From assembly GCA_016649585.1 (NCBI GenBank), contig JAENXH010000089.1, positions 1 to 6,026 on the forward strand: DNA of 6,026 bases. Reading direction: 5' to 3'. Below the pieces are notes generated by a model that saw only the letters and a program-made list of their open reading frames with translations, searched no databases and had not been told where the DNA came from. How positions within the stretch are numbered: position 1 is the first letter of the stretch; each line of letters opens with the position of its first letter. Both the position numbers and the translations under genes were made by a program. Source of the DNA: Methanosarcinales archaeon. Lineage in GTDB: Archaea; Halobacteriota; Syntropharchaeia; Alkanophagales; Methanospirareceae. Shown here piece by piece: positions 1 to 5,158 of this stretch.

Positions 1-76
1 TTCGAGGTACGTCCGGGCGGGTGGTATCCAGCAAAACAGGCAAGATCTTAGTTTAGTCGTGTTTCTATAAAGATCG

Positions 77-106
77 GTTAAAATAACTGTGGGGAAACAC
101 CCCCAC
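77..106 (-). terminator. Candidate terminator stem-loop after herA
   Basis: A 6-bp perfect inverted repeat, GTGGGG at 89-94 and CCCCAC at 101-106, encloses a 6-nt loop. Read on the minus strand it is followed at once by a T-rich tract (77-87, AGTTATTTTAAC). It lies 48 nt past the minus-strand HerA stop. A G/C stem followed by T's suits transcription ending, although archaeal termination depends mostly on the T tract and the stem may instead fix the mRNA 3' end. This rests on sequence alone. Confidence 0.4.
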
Positions 107-131
107 TCTCTTAAACGCCTTTGAACTCAGC

Positions 132-146
132 CAACCCCTTCGGTTG
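132..146 (-). other. Short stem-loop next to the herA stop codon
   Basis: CAACC at 132-136 pairs with GGTTG at 142-146 around a 5-nt loop, giving a 5-bp stem that begins 7 nt downstream of the minus-strand HerA stop (154-156). It is small and could be chance, but together with the larger stem at 89-106 it may form part of the 3' end of the transcript. Confidence 0.25.
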
Positions 147-153
147 TCCAAAT

Positions 154-1641
154 TCATTCAAACAGCAACCGAGAAAGCATGCTTTTCCTTTCCTCTTTCT
201 CCTCGGCAGTCCATTCGTCAGTCTTCGATACCGCTTCTTTTCTTTTTACTCCCTCTGTTTCCGCAGCTCTACCGCCATGCTCACTTCTTCGCACTCGCAC
301 GTCAACCATTATGGGCATCTCTATGCTCGGGCTTGATAGTAAAGCAACACCCTGTGGTATTCTTTTTATCTCCTCTTCCATCTCACTGCTCATGAACTCC
401 AGACCTCTGCTCAACGCCTTGATGTCATTTGGATTCGTCACCTTCAGGATTATCTGCGTATTACACTGCGAGATAACGTTCTTATCCACACGTGCAGGTC
501 TCTGCGAGATGACCAGCAGCCCAAGCCCAAATTTCCTGCCTTCCGAAGCGATGGTCCTCAAAATATTTGAGCTGACCGCCTGCCCAAACCCACGTTCAGG
601 GCAGAAGTTGTGCGCCTCTTCGATAACGAGCACAAAAGGTGGAATCTTACCCATCTTCCTGCCTTCAAATACCTCTTTGCAGAGTCGATAAACAATCAAT
701 TGCTGTAATTTCGGCTCAGCACCTTTCATATCTATTATAGACGCCTTTCCTACTTTAACGAGTTCTTCTATACGTGTCGGGCTGTCGGATAATATGCCCG
801 TCTCCCGGATTCGTTCCAGAAAATGGATCATTCTCCATTTCGCGGTGCTTTTGCTCTCTGCTATCCCTTTAATGATGTCGTCAATTGTATAGAACTCCTT
901 TTGCGCTTTTATCTCGTTTATACACTGATATAAAACGCCTAATTGCGCATCAGACAAGGTAAAGAAATCATATAATTCGTTCACACTCAAATTTATCCCA
1001 TCTATGCGGAACAACTTATCTGCATCCGGGTTTATCGAAAAATTTGACGGCGTATAAACAACAACTTTGGAGGCATACCCTCTGGGAGTGATCCCGAATT
1101 TATCCATCTGTTTCCGCTCTTCTTCACTCCTGTTCTCGTATCTCAGTGAAGGATACTCGCCGTGCGGGTCAATTATAAGTAACGGAACGTTCTTCTCAAG
1201 CAACTCCTCTATGAGCACGCCAGCAGTGTATGATTTTCCACTGCCCGTCTTCGCTAATATGCTACAATGTTTCTGGATAAGTTCCTCTTTCCTCAGATGC
1301 ACCGGAATGTTGCGCCCGTCCAGCAGACCCAGGTGTATGCCCCCGGTTTTGAGCCCCAAAGTGTCCATGATGAAGGCCTGATCTGCTTTGAACACCTTCT
1401 CATCGCGGGAGAGTGTGCTTTTTGGCTGCATTAAAAATCCACGTTCGTCTTTATACCCGATAATCTCCACGGTAGCTGTTTTTTCCTCTACATCAACTAT
1501 AGATGTAACTCTTCCCAGTATCCAGCCATCTAATTCGTTCCATACCTTTACATACTCATTTCTTCTTACCGTTCCCTCGGCGATAAAATCGAACTGGTGC
1601 AGCCCAACATCGCCCGAAATTGTGCCTACTACCTTATACAT
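154..1641 (-). CDS. herA: HerA-like hexameric ATPase (HAS-barrel, FtsK/HerA fold)
   Basis: A 495-aa P-loop ATPase of the HerA family. HerA proteins are hexameric DNA translocases/helicases that work with the NurA nuclease in DNA end resection during archaeal recombinational repair. Residues 1 to about 95 resemble the N-terminal HAS beta-barrel. Walker A is at about 130-137 (AKTGSGKS), followed by the family signature DPHGEY at 158-163. Walker B is VLVIEEAHNF at 337-346, with the paired glutamates 341-342. SEGRKFGLGLLVISQRP at 366-382 matches the sensor/arginine-finger region. The tail from about 452 is charged and probably flexible. I chose the ATG at 1641 because it lies 1 nt after the stop of the small gene upstream and starts the barrel directly; a TTG at 1668 would add nine residues. 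There is no clear Shine-Dalgarno, so translational coupling is likely. NurA and Mre11/Rad50 are not in the window. Which HerA subgroup this belongs to cannot be told from the sequence alone. Confidence 0.92.
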   Translation of the reverse strand: MYKVVGTISGDVGLHQFDFIAEGTVRRNEYVKVWNELDGWILGRVTSIVDVEEKTATVEIIGYKDERGFLMQPKSTLSRDEKVFKADQAFIMDTLGLKTGGIHLGLLDGRNIPVHLRKEELIQKHCSILAKTGSGKSYTAGVLIEELLEKNVPLLIIDPHGEYPSLRYENRSEEERKQMDKFGITPRGYASKVVVYTPSNFSINPDADKLFRIDGINLSVNELYDFFTLSDAQLGVLYQCINEIKAQKEFYTIDDIIKGIAESKSTAKWRMIHFLERIRETGILSDSPTRIEELVKVGKASIIDMKGAEPKLQQLIVYRLCKEVFEGRKMGKIPPFVLVIEEAHNFCPERGFGQAVSSNILRTIASEGRKFGLGLLVISQRPARVDKNVISQCNTQIILKVTNPNDIKALSRGLEFMSSEMEEEIKRIPQGVALLSSPSIEMPIMVDVRVRRSEHGGRAAETEGVKRKEAVSKTDEWTAEEKEERKSMLSRLLFE

Positions 1642-1642
1642 C

Positions 1643-1813
1643 TTACGTTGGATACCACTTTCGTTCAATAACTATATGGCTATCTCCAGCTTTAGCTACT
1701 TGACCCCTGTCACCACCGGTTAGTCGCACAGTATGGGTCTTTTTGTCTATTTCCCGGACATATATTGTTACCGCTTTAAAGTAGTGGAACTCTTTATCAA
1801 ACGGCTCCATCAT
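1643..1813 (-). CDS. Small conserved-looking protein, 56 aa, unknown function, coupled to herA
   Basis: I do not recognise this protein. ATG at 1813 (or the adjacent ATG at 1810) to TAA at 1643-1645 encodes 56 residues starting MMEPFDKEFHYFKAVTIYV and ending IVIERKWYPT. The composition is that of a small folded soluble domain: alternating hydrophobic and charged residues (AVTIYVREID, HTVRLTGG, HIVIERKW) suggest three beta strands separated by glycine-rich turns (TGGDRG, AKAGD). There is no signal peptide, membrane segment or cysteine. A good Shine-Dalgarno (AGAGGT, 1817-1822) lies 4 nt before the first ATG and 7 nt before the second. The stop is 1 nt from the HerA ATG, and S8e ends 38 nt upstream. 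The ribosome site, the tight spacing and a reading frame that fills the only gap between S8e and HerA support a real gene. A partner or regulator of HerA is possible but is inferred from position only. Confidence 0.65.
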   Translation of the reverse strand: MMEPFDKEFHYFKAVTIYVREIDKKTHTVRLTGGDRGQVAKAGDSHIVIERKWYPT

Positions 1814-1851
1814 TCAACCTCTGAACTCTTTACTTTATTTTGCCTTCTTCT

Positions 1852-2232
1852 TCAAGAAGATTTTAACACTGCATTCACAATTCCTACTTGGCCCGGTCTG
1901 CTCGTTACCACCGCATCGCCAATCTCAGTCTCTATTACTGCGCCTTTTGTGGTGATATTCCGCCGTGCGTAGAACGGATTTGCAGGATTTTCTTTCACAG
2001 TTATTATTTTAACTGTCTTTGTGGTTCCACTCCTTGGGTCTGCAACATTTGCAAATTCGCACCTGAGCAACCGCATTTTCACGTTGCTACCTCGCGTTCT
2101 GATCTTCCGTCTTCGTGTCTCTCCGATAGTGGTGTCTGCTGCAGGTCTACCTGCCACATGTTCCCTCTTCCTCCGGTTAGGGTGAAGCCTTCCCCCGGTG
2201 TACTTTCGCCTTGATTTACCTTGCCATCTCAT
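1852..2232 (-). CDS. rps8e: 30S ribosomal protein S8e
   Basis: 126 aa, the usual length for archaeal S8e, a small-subunit protein shared by archaea and eukaryotes and absent from bacteria. The N-terminal signature MRWQGKSRRKYTGGRLHPNR, the central RTRGSNVKMRLLR, the ENPANPFYARRNITTKGA block (about 82-99) and the C-terminal TSRPGQVGIVNAVL are all family hallmarks. The many lysines and arginines fit rRNA binding. The ATG at 2232 is firm: the family signature begins there, and it is 3 nt after the stop of the Zn-ribbon gene, which implies co-transcription. Only a weak Shine-Dalgarno-like GGGT is visible in front, so coupling to the upstream gene is probable. A dyad overlaps its stop codon. Confidence 0.97.
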   Translation of the reverse strand: MRWQGKSRRKYTGGRLHPNRRKREHVAGRPAADTTIGETRRRKIRTRGSNVKMRLLRCEFANVADPRSGTTKTVKIITVKENPANPFYARRNITTKGAVIETEIGDAVVTSRPGQVGIVNAVLKSS

Positions 2233-2235
2233 TTT

Positions 2236-2397
2236 TTACGGACCCACAAACCCACATTCATCACACTTGTATAAATTACTTTGCTTTCTGCATTTCACGC
2301 ATCTACCTATCTCGCTCTCTCCGCAGCTCGGGCACGGAAAAACGGTAAATCCCTTCTCCAACAGCTTTACTCCGCAGGACGTGCAATACTCTATCAT
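2236..2397 (-). CDS. Zn-ribbon RNA-binding protein linked to translation (COG2888/HVO_2753 type)
   Basis: 53 aa from ATG at 2397 to TAA at 2236-2238. It carries four CxxC knuckles in 53 residues: C5-x2-C8-G, C22-P-S-C25-G, C33-x2-C36 and C45-x2-C48-G. This matches the archaeal family annotated as a predicted Zn-ribbon RNA-binding protein with a role in translation, whose Haloferax member HVO_2753 is a zinc-binding micro-protein. The tract GRCVKCRKQSN followed by CDECGFVGP at the C terminus is typical. A strong Shine-Dalgarno (GGGAG, 2404-2408) sits 6 nt before the ATG. The gene begins inside the Sua5 reading frame and overlaps it by 95 nt in another frame; S8e starts 3 nt after its stop. In other euryarchaea this gene is, as I recall, often beside elongation factor 1-beta; here the downstream gene is S8e. 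The cytoplasmic, ribosome-associated role is inferred from the family and context. Confidence 0.9.
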   Translation of the reverse strand: MIEYCTSCGVKLLEKGFTVFPCPSCGESEIGRCVKCRKQSNLYKCDECGFVGP

Positions 2398-2995
2398 AAC
2401 ATGCTCCCTTTCTTTTTATTTCTATCCTAATTTTTACTTTTGTATCTGCCTCTTCTTCGTTCGCCGTCACTCTTGTTATAGCCACCACTGTGGACGGCAT
2501 ACTATACTTACATCTCCCTCCATTTATAATAACATCTGATTCTATTTCTACTTCTTCGACGCAAGTCGGTGGGGTTCTACCAGATATATTTGCACTTGTT
2601 GAGGTTATCGGTCCCGTTTTTTCTATTATGCGCAGTGCTATTTTATTATCCGGGAATCGAACGCCAACGAGATTAGATGCCGCAGTTAAGTGACCAGGCA
2701 CAATATCTTTTTTTTCCAATAATATCGTGACAGGCCCGGGTAGCAGCTCGGTCAGAATAGCTAACAAGTCCGAATCTACATATGCAACGGTCTGCAACAT
2801 CTCGAATGATGATACAGCGATAGAAAGGGGGAGTGATAAATCTCTCTGTTTTATCTCGTATACTTTTCGCACTGCTGCTCCCGAGAACGCATCAGCACCC
2901 AATCCATACACCGTTTCCGTAGGATACACTACCGTGCCCCCGCTTTTTATTACGTCTATCGCAGTCCTTATCTGGTCTTCTATATCGCTTTGCAT
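2303..2995 (-). CDS. Sua5/YrdC/YwlC-type L-threonylcarbamoyladenylate synthase
   Basis: This enzyme makes threonylcarbamoyl-AMP from threonine, bicarbonate and ATP, the first step of the t6A37 modification of ANN-decoding tRNAs; in archaea the Kae1/KEOPS complex then uses it. Motifs in order: GGTVVYPTETVYGLGADA (19-36), the binding segment KQRDLSLPL (49-57), LLPGPVTILL (84-93), GVRFPDN (111-117), ITSTSANISG (130-139) and GG...PSTVV near 159-171. There is only the YrdC domain; the extra C-terminal Sua5 domain is absent. The ATG at 2995 is the natural start and has no clear Shine-Dalgarno. The family core ends near residue 198 (KRKGAC). The last roughly 31 residues are read in a different frame through the Zn-ribbon gene and do not look like family sequence, so the true stop may differ. 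The isomerase lies 61 nt upstream. The domain assignment is secure; the C terminus is not. Confidence 0.93.
   Translation of the reverse strand: MQSDIEDQIRTAIDVIKSGGTVVYPTETVYGLGADAFSGAAVRKVYEIKQRDLSLPLSIAVSSFEMLQTVAYVDSDLLAILTELLPGPVTILLEKKDIVPGHLTAASNLVGVRFPDNKIALRIIEKTGPITSTSANISGRTPPTCVEEVEIESDVIINGGRCKYSMPSTVVAITRVTANEEEADTKVKIRIEIKRKGACYDRVLHVLRSKAVGEGIYRFSVPELRRERDR
2404..2408 (-). promoter_or_regulatory. Ribosome binding site of the Zn-ribbon gene inside the Sua5 frame
   Basis: GGGAG on the minus strand lies 6 nt before the ATG at 2397. It decides the start of the 53-aa gene: an ATG at 2402 meets a TGA after one more codon, and the ATG at 2397 is the only one in frame with the first CxxC knuckle. 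Confidence 0.6.
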
Positions 2996-3008
2996 CTTGT
3001 ATGTATAT

Positions 3009-3034
3009 GAAGTTCAACTTCTCCTGAGAAGTTC
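3009..3034. promoter_or_regulatory. Perfect dyad in the Sua5 upstream region, candidate operator
   Basis: AACTTCTC (3016-3023) and GAGAAGTT (3026-3033) are perfect 8-nt inverted arms around a 2-nt centre. A further GAAGTT at 3009-3014 makes an overlapping dyad (3009-3021, centre 3015), so GAAGTTC occurs twice as a direct repeat 19 nt apart (3009 and 3028), about two helical turns. It lies between a possible minus-strand TATA box (3043-3051) and the Sua5 ATG at 2995, where an archaeal repressor would block transcription. As RNA it could fold into a 7-bp hairpin with a 4-nt loop. The regulator is unknown. Confidence 0.4.
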
Positions 3035-3042
3035 GCTCCCCG

Positions 3043-3051
3043 TATATTTTT
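3043..3051 (-). promoter_or_regulatory. Possible TATA box for the Sua5-S8e-HerA block
   Basis: AAAAATATA on the minus strand, centred near 3046-3047, would place a transcription start near 3020, giving a leader of about 25 nt before the Sua5 ATG. It is the only TATA-like element at a suitable distance; another (around 3004-3008) is too close to the ATG. With it, the Sua5 to HerA genes could be transcribed apart from the isomerase gene. The call is by position and composition only. Confidence 0.35.
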
Positions 3052-3056
3052 GAACT

Positions 3057-3797
3057 TTAAGTAAACCACCGATCGGGATTTATAAGAAACTCCAGCGTTT
3101 CGGGTTCTTTCAGTAGCTCATACATCTCTGAGCATTTGCCGAGTTCTAAGTCCTTTGGCCAGGTATCCTCAGGTTTTAAGAATCTAATATCCGGCACATC
3201 CTCGTACTGGTCGTTCTTTATAAACTCGCCAGTTGTCAGTTCAAAATAAGCTGCACCCCCGCTCTTCTTTATCGGCTCGTATATCGCGGAGAACGCGCGG
3301 GCAACCCAGTTAGCCATCCTTAACGTTGCTTCCGAGGGATTGATAGTAACGTGCCCATAATCAGGAGGCAAGATAACCTTATCGCCTTTTCTCGCTTTTA
3401 CTACTATTACGTCGGTTATCCTTTCAACGCCCTGTGTCTCTTCCCGCTTTTGTAACAAATAATGCGCTTCGCCCTCTAATACTTCGTAAATCTCCGGATA
3501 GGTCAGTTTTGAGTCCGGTGGACAAGGATGATAATGCCCCACGGTTTTAACAAATTCCACGCCGAGCGTACTCGAAGGTATAATCGTGACGTCGTATCTC
3601 AACCCTAATTCTGTTATCCTATTCTCGTCCGCTTCGTCCTTCGATACGTCCCGGAACATGTAATACAGTTCCGTATCCATGTTCGCGTTCGCTAAAAAGT
3701 GCTTATTAAAAATAACCTCTGTCATCTCCTCCAACGTCCGCACTTCAGGGCAGAATGTTCTATTTCCGAACTTTAACTCATTCCACTGTTCTTTCAT
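3057..3797 (-). CDS. pgi: Cupin-type (archaeal) glucose-6-phosphate isomerase
   Basis: 246 aa, similar to the metal-dependent cupin phosphoglucose isomerase of archaea, which interconverts glucose-6-phosphate and fructose-6-phosphate and is unrelated to the classical PGI fold. The metal-binding signature is visible: GHYHP with H88 and H90, then YPEIYEVLEG with E102, and a second cupin histidine H149 in PPDYGHVT. The TVGHYHP...EIYEVLEGEAHYLLQ stretch is the first cupin motif and PPDYGHVTINPS the second. The protein is longer than the Pyrococcus enzyme (about 190 aa), mostly through roughly 50-60 residues after the barrel that end in NPDRWFT. The start at ATG 3797 is preferred: GGGGG (3805-3809) is 7 nt away. 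An ATG at 3803 is too close to that site, and the GTG at 3839 lies between the TATA box and the expected transcription start. It heads the minus-strand series and is divergent from the radical SAM gene. Confidence 0.9.
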   Translation of the reverse strand: MKEQWNELKFGNRTFCPEVRTLEEMTEVIFNKHFLANANMDTELYYMFRDVSKDEADENRITELGLRYDVTIIPSSTLGVEFVKTVGHYHPCPPDSKLTYPEIYEVLEGEAHYLLQKREETQGVERITDVIVVKARKGDKVILPPDYGHVTINPSEATLRMANWVARAFSAIYEPIKKSGGAAYFELTTGEFIKNDQYEDVPDIRFLKPEDTWPKDLELGKCSEMYELLKEPETLEFLINPDRWFT

Positions 3798-3804
3798 TTT
3801 CATT

Positions 3805-3809
3805 CCCCC
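3805..3809 (-). promoter_or_regulatory. Ribosome binding site deciding the isomerase start
   Basis: GGGGG followed by A lies 7 nt before the ATG at 3797 and only 1 nt before the ATG at 3803. It favours the shorter, 246-residue form. Confidence 0.55.
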
Positions 3810-3840
3810 TTTGCATTGAAGGAGGTAGAAGCAGCCCACC

Positions 3841-3850
3841 TATAAATATC
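3841..3850. promoter_or_regulatory. Shared TATA element of the divergent isomerase and radical SAM genes
   Basis: TATAAATATC on the plus strand reads GATATTTATA on the minus strand, so it can serve as a TATA box both ways. On the minus strand purine-rich AGGGGGA precedes it like a BRE; the start would fall near 3818, leaving a leader of about 20 nt with the GGGGG site before the isomerase ATG. On the plus strand the box centre is about 26 nt before the radical SAM ATG at 3871, where no Shine-Dalgarno is seen, so that mRNA is probably leaderless. Only this element is well placed in the 73-nt gap. Confidence 0.55.
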
Positions 3851-3870
3851 CCCCTTATGCTATTAAAAAT

Positions 3871-5103
3871 ATGGATACTAAATCCACGACGATAACCGTT
3901 GAATTCGGGCGAACGTCAAAACAATACAGGGTTATAGAACGCCCGATACCGCACATCGTTGTTGATTCAAATAAGGAGCTGCACGGCTGGTGGAACGGGA
4001 TAGAGCCGTATGGGAACAGGGAATGCACCTCAGAACGACTCTTGATAAACCCGTATAACGGTTGCAGCCATAACTGCCTATTTTGTTATTCGCATGCGTT
4101 AGGCGGATATTTTAAGATATTTCGAGAGAAAGGGATTGTTACAGTATTCAAGGATTTTGCAGCGAAGGTCGCGAAGCAACTGGACGGGCTAACCGTTGCG
4201 AGTTGCGGGTATCTCTCGCCGGTTACCGATCCGTTTCAGGAGATAAATGAGAAATACGAACTGAGCGAGCAGATATTGAGGGCGCTTGTTGACCGCAACG
4301 TTCCGGTACAGTTCACCACAAAAGGGAGGATAAGCGAAAAGGCACTGAAACTGATTAAGAAACAGGAGCACTCGTTTGGAGAAGTATCCATTCTCACGCT
4401 GGATGAGGATAAGCGACGGCAACTGATGGCTGGTGGTGCATCAACCGACGAACTGGTGCGGAACATAGAACGGCTTGCGAATGAGGATAAGTTCGCCGTG
4501 TGCCGAATTGACCCGATAATACCATTTGTGACAGATAAACAGGAAGATTTAGAAGCATTAGTGCAGAAAGTGGTTGATGCTGGTGCAGGGCATATCATAA
4601 CGAGCTGTATGGACGTTCCTCTTGTGATGAAGTATGAACTTTACGAAGAACTGTCGAGAAGGTTCGGCGTTCCCAAAAAGGAGTTTGCCAATTTGTATAC
4701 AGAAACGATGAGCGGGCGTCTTCATGCAAATATAGAATACCGGAGAAAGCTGTTCAGCATGATGCGAGCGATTTGTGATAGAAGTAAGGTGACGATGGGG
4801 CTCTGCATGGAATTTCAATCAATCAACGGGAAGGAAGTTAGAGGTTTAAACGCTGAGTTTATGAGTTCTTATAATTGCGAGGGTCTCAATATACCAATTT
4901 ACATAAAAGCAGGAGATGGTAAGCGGTTCGAGCCCGTTGAAGGTTGCGAGGGGAATTGTTTGAACTGCCATTCCTTGGATACCGTACCAGCATGTGGCAT
5001 ACCAGACTTGAAGAAGGCAGGTGCATGGAAATTGAAGGATTACCGGAGGTGTAGCGCGCTGATAAAAGAACGACTGGCGAAACAGAGCACGTTGGAGGTG
5101 TGA
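3871..5103 (+). CDS. SplB-like radical SAM protein with extra C-terminal cysteine cluster
   Basis: 410 aa. NPYNGCSHNCLFCYSHA has the radical SAM CX3CX2C motif (C65, C69, C72), which binds the [4Fe-4S] cluster that cleaves S-adenosylmethionine. VTDPFQEINEKYELSEQIL (118-136), FTTKGR (148-153) and CRIDPIIPF (211-219) match the SplB/COG1533 group, which includes spore photoproduct lyase relatives and many uncharacterised archaeal proteins. The region of about 55 residues before the first cluster contains a conserved-looking HGWWNGIEPYG. A second CX3CX2C set (C359, C363, C366) plus C375, near C336 and C394, could bind an auxiliary Fe-S cluster. The ATG at 3871 has no Shine-Dalgarno but sits at the expected start of transcription from the TATA element. 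The gene is divergent from the isomerase and 55 nt before the Gate-domain gene. The substrate is unknown; true photoproduct lyase activity is not supported. Confidence 0.88.
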   Translation: MDTKSTTITVEFGRTSKQYRVIERPIPHIVVDSNKELHGWWNGIEPYGNRECTSERLLINPYNGCSHNCLFCYSHALGGYFKIFREKGIVTVFKDFAAKVAKQLDGLTVASCGYLSPVTDPFQEINEKYELSEQILRALVDRNVPVQFTTKGRISEKALKLIKKQEHSFGEVSILTLDEDKRRQLMAGGASTDELVRNIERLANEDKFAVCRIDPIIPFVTDKQEDLEALVQKVVDAGAGHIITSCMDVPLVMKYELYEELSRRFGVPKKEFANLYTETMSGRLHANIEYRRKLFSMMRAICDRSKVTMGLCMEFQSINGKEVRGLNAEFMSSYNCEGLNIPIYIKAGDGKRFEPVEGCEGNCLNCHSLDTVPACGIPDLKKAGAWKLKDYRRCSALIKERLAKQSTLEV

Positions 5104-5158
5104 TTACGATGCAAAGAATATTGGCTTTTCCTTTGGTGTTCTAAACAAGTAGTAAGGC
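5104..5158 (+). other. Spacer between the radical SAM and Gate genes, with a possible 11-aa ORF
   Basis: A strong Shine-Dalgarno-like GGAGGTG (5094-5100) at the end of the radical SAM gene lies 8 nt before an ATG at 5109, which opens an 11-codon frame (MQRILAFPLVF) ending in TAA at 5142-5144. It is not in frame with the Gate gene, which has TAG TAA (5150-5155) just before its own start. It may be a leader peptide or chance. A weak AATATT (5117-5122) is the only TATA-like element here, so the two genes may be co-transcribed. Confidence 0.25.

Larger units (their letters stand above)
1..153. other. Intergenic region beyond the HerA-like gene
   Basis: No gene can be established here. The plus strand is open in frame 1 from the window edge to a TAG at 49-51; the 16 codons read FEVRPGGWYPAKQARS, which could be the 3' end of a gene coming from outside the window, but I do not recognise it and the stretch is too short to judge. 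The minus strand also has short open stretches with no recognisable content. The region from about 61 to 153 is A/T-rich and holds two short stem-loops (89-106 and 132-146) just beyond the minus-strand HerA stop. If the 1-51 reading is real, genes would converge here and these structures would separate them. Confidence 0.3.

Noticed and set aside
1..51. Tail of a plus-strand gene entering from the left edge
   Set aside because: Sixteen codons open to the edge are too few to claim a gene; noted within the intergenic entry only.
179..691. 170-codon plus-strand frame opposite the HerA gene, and smaller ones at 1067-1381 and 1388-1723
   Set aside because: They are antisense to well-supported HerA coding sequence, rich in Ser/Phe/Leu as expected for complements of charged codons, and match nothing recognisable.
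1642..1668. TTG start adding nine residues to HerA
   Set aside because: It would overlap the small upstream gene by 26 nt, has a weak ribosome site, and the HAS-barrel start fits the ATG at 1641.
1846..1860. 15-nt dyad (TCTTCTT-C-AAGAAGA) across the S8e stop, considered as a terminator
   Set aside because: The centre is 1 nt and it is followed by A-rich rather than T-rich sequence on the minus strand; the downstream genes are closely spaced, so termination here is unlikely.
2198..2539. Plus-strand 113-codon frame across the S8e, Zn-ribbon and Sua5 region
   Set aside because: It is antisense to three supported genes and its content is low-complexity Ser/His/Phe/Leu.
3798..3839. GTG start giving a 260-aa isomerase
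   Set aside because: It lies upstream of the expected transcription start from the 3841-3850 TATA element, has no ribosome site, and the added residues do not look like the family.
4236..4598. Minus-strand frames within the radical SAM gene (also 4189-4422 and 4558-4818)
   Set aside because: They are complements of a long, motif-bearing gene and show no family features of their own.
3871..5103. Spore photoproduct lyase as a specific function
   Set aside because: The core resembles the SplB group, but the extra C-terminal cysteines and the archaeal setting argue against assigning that reaction.
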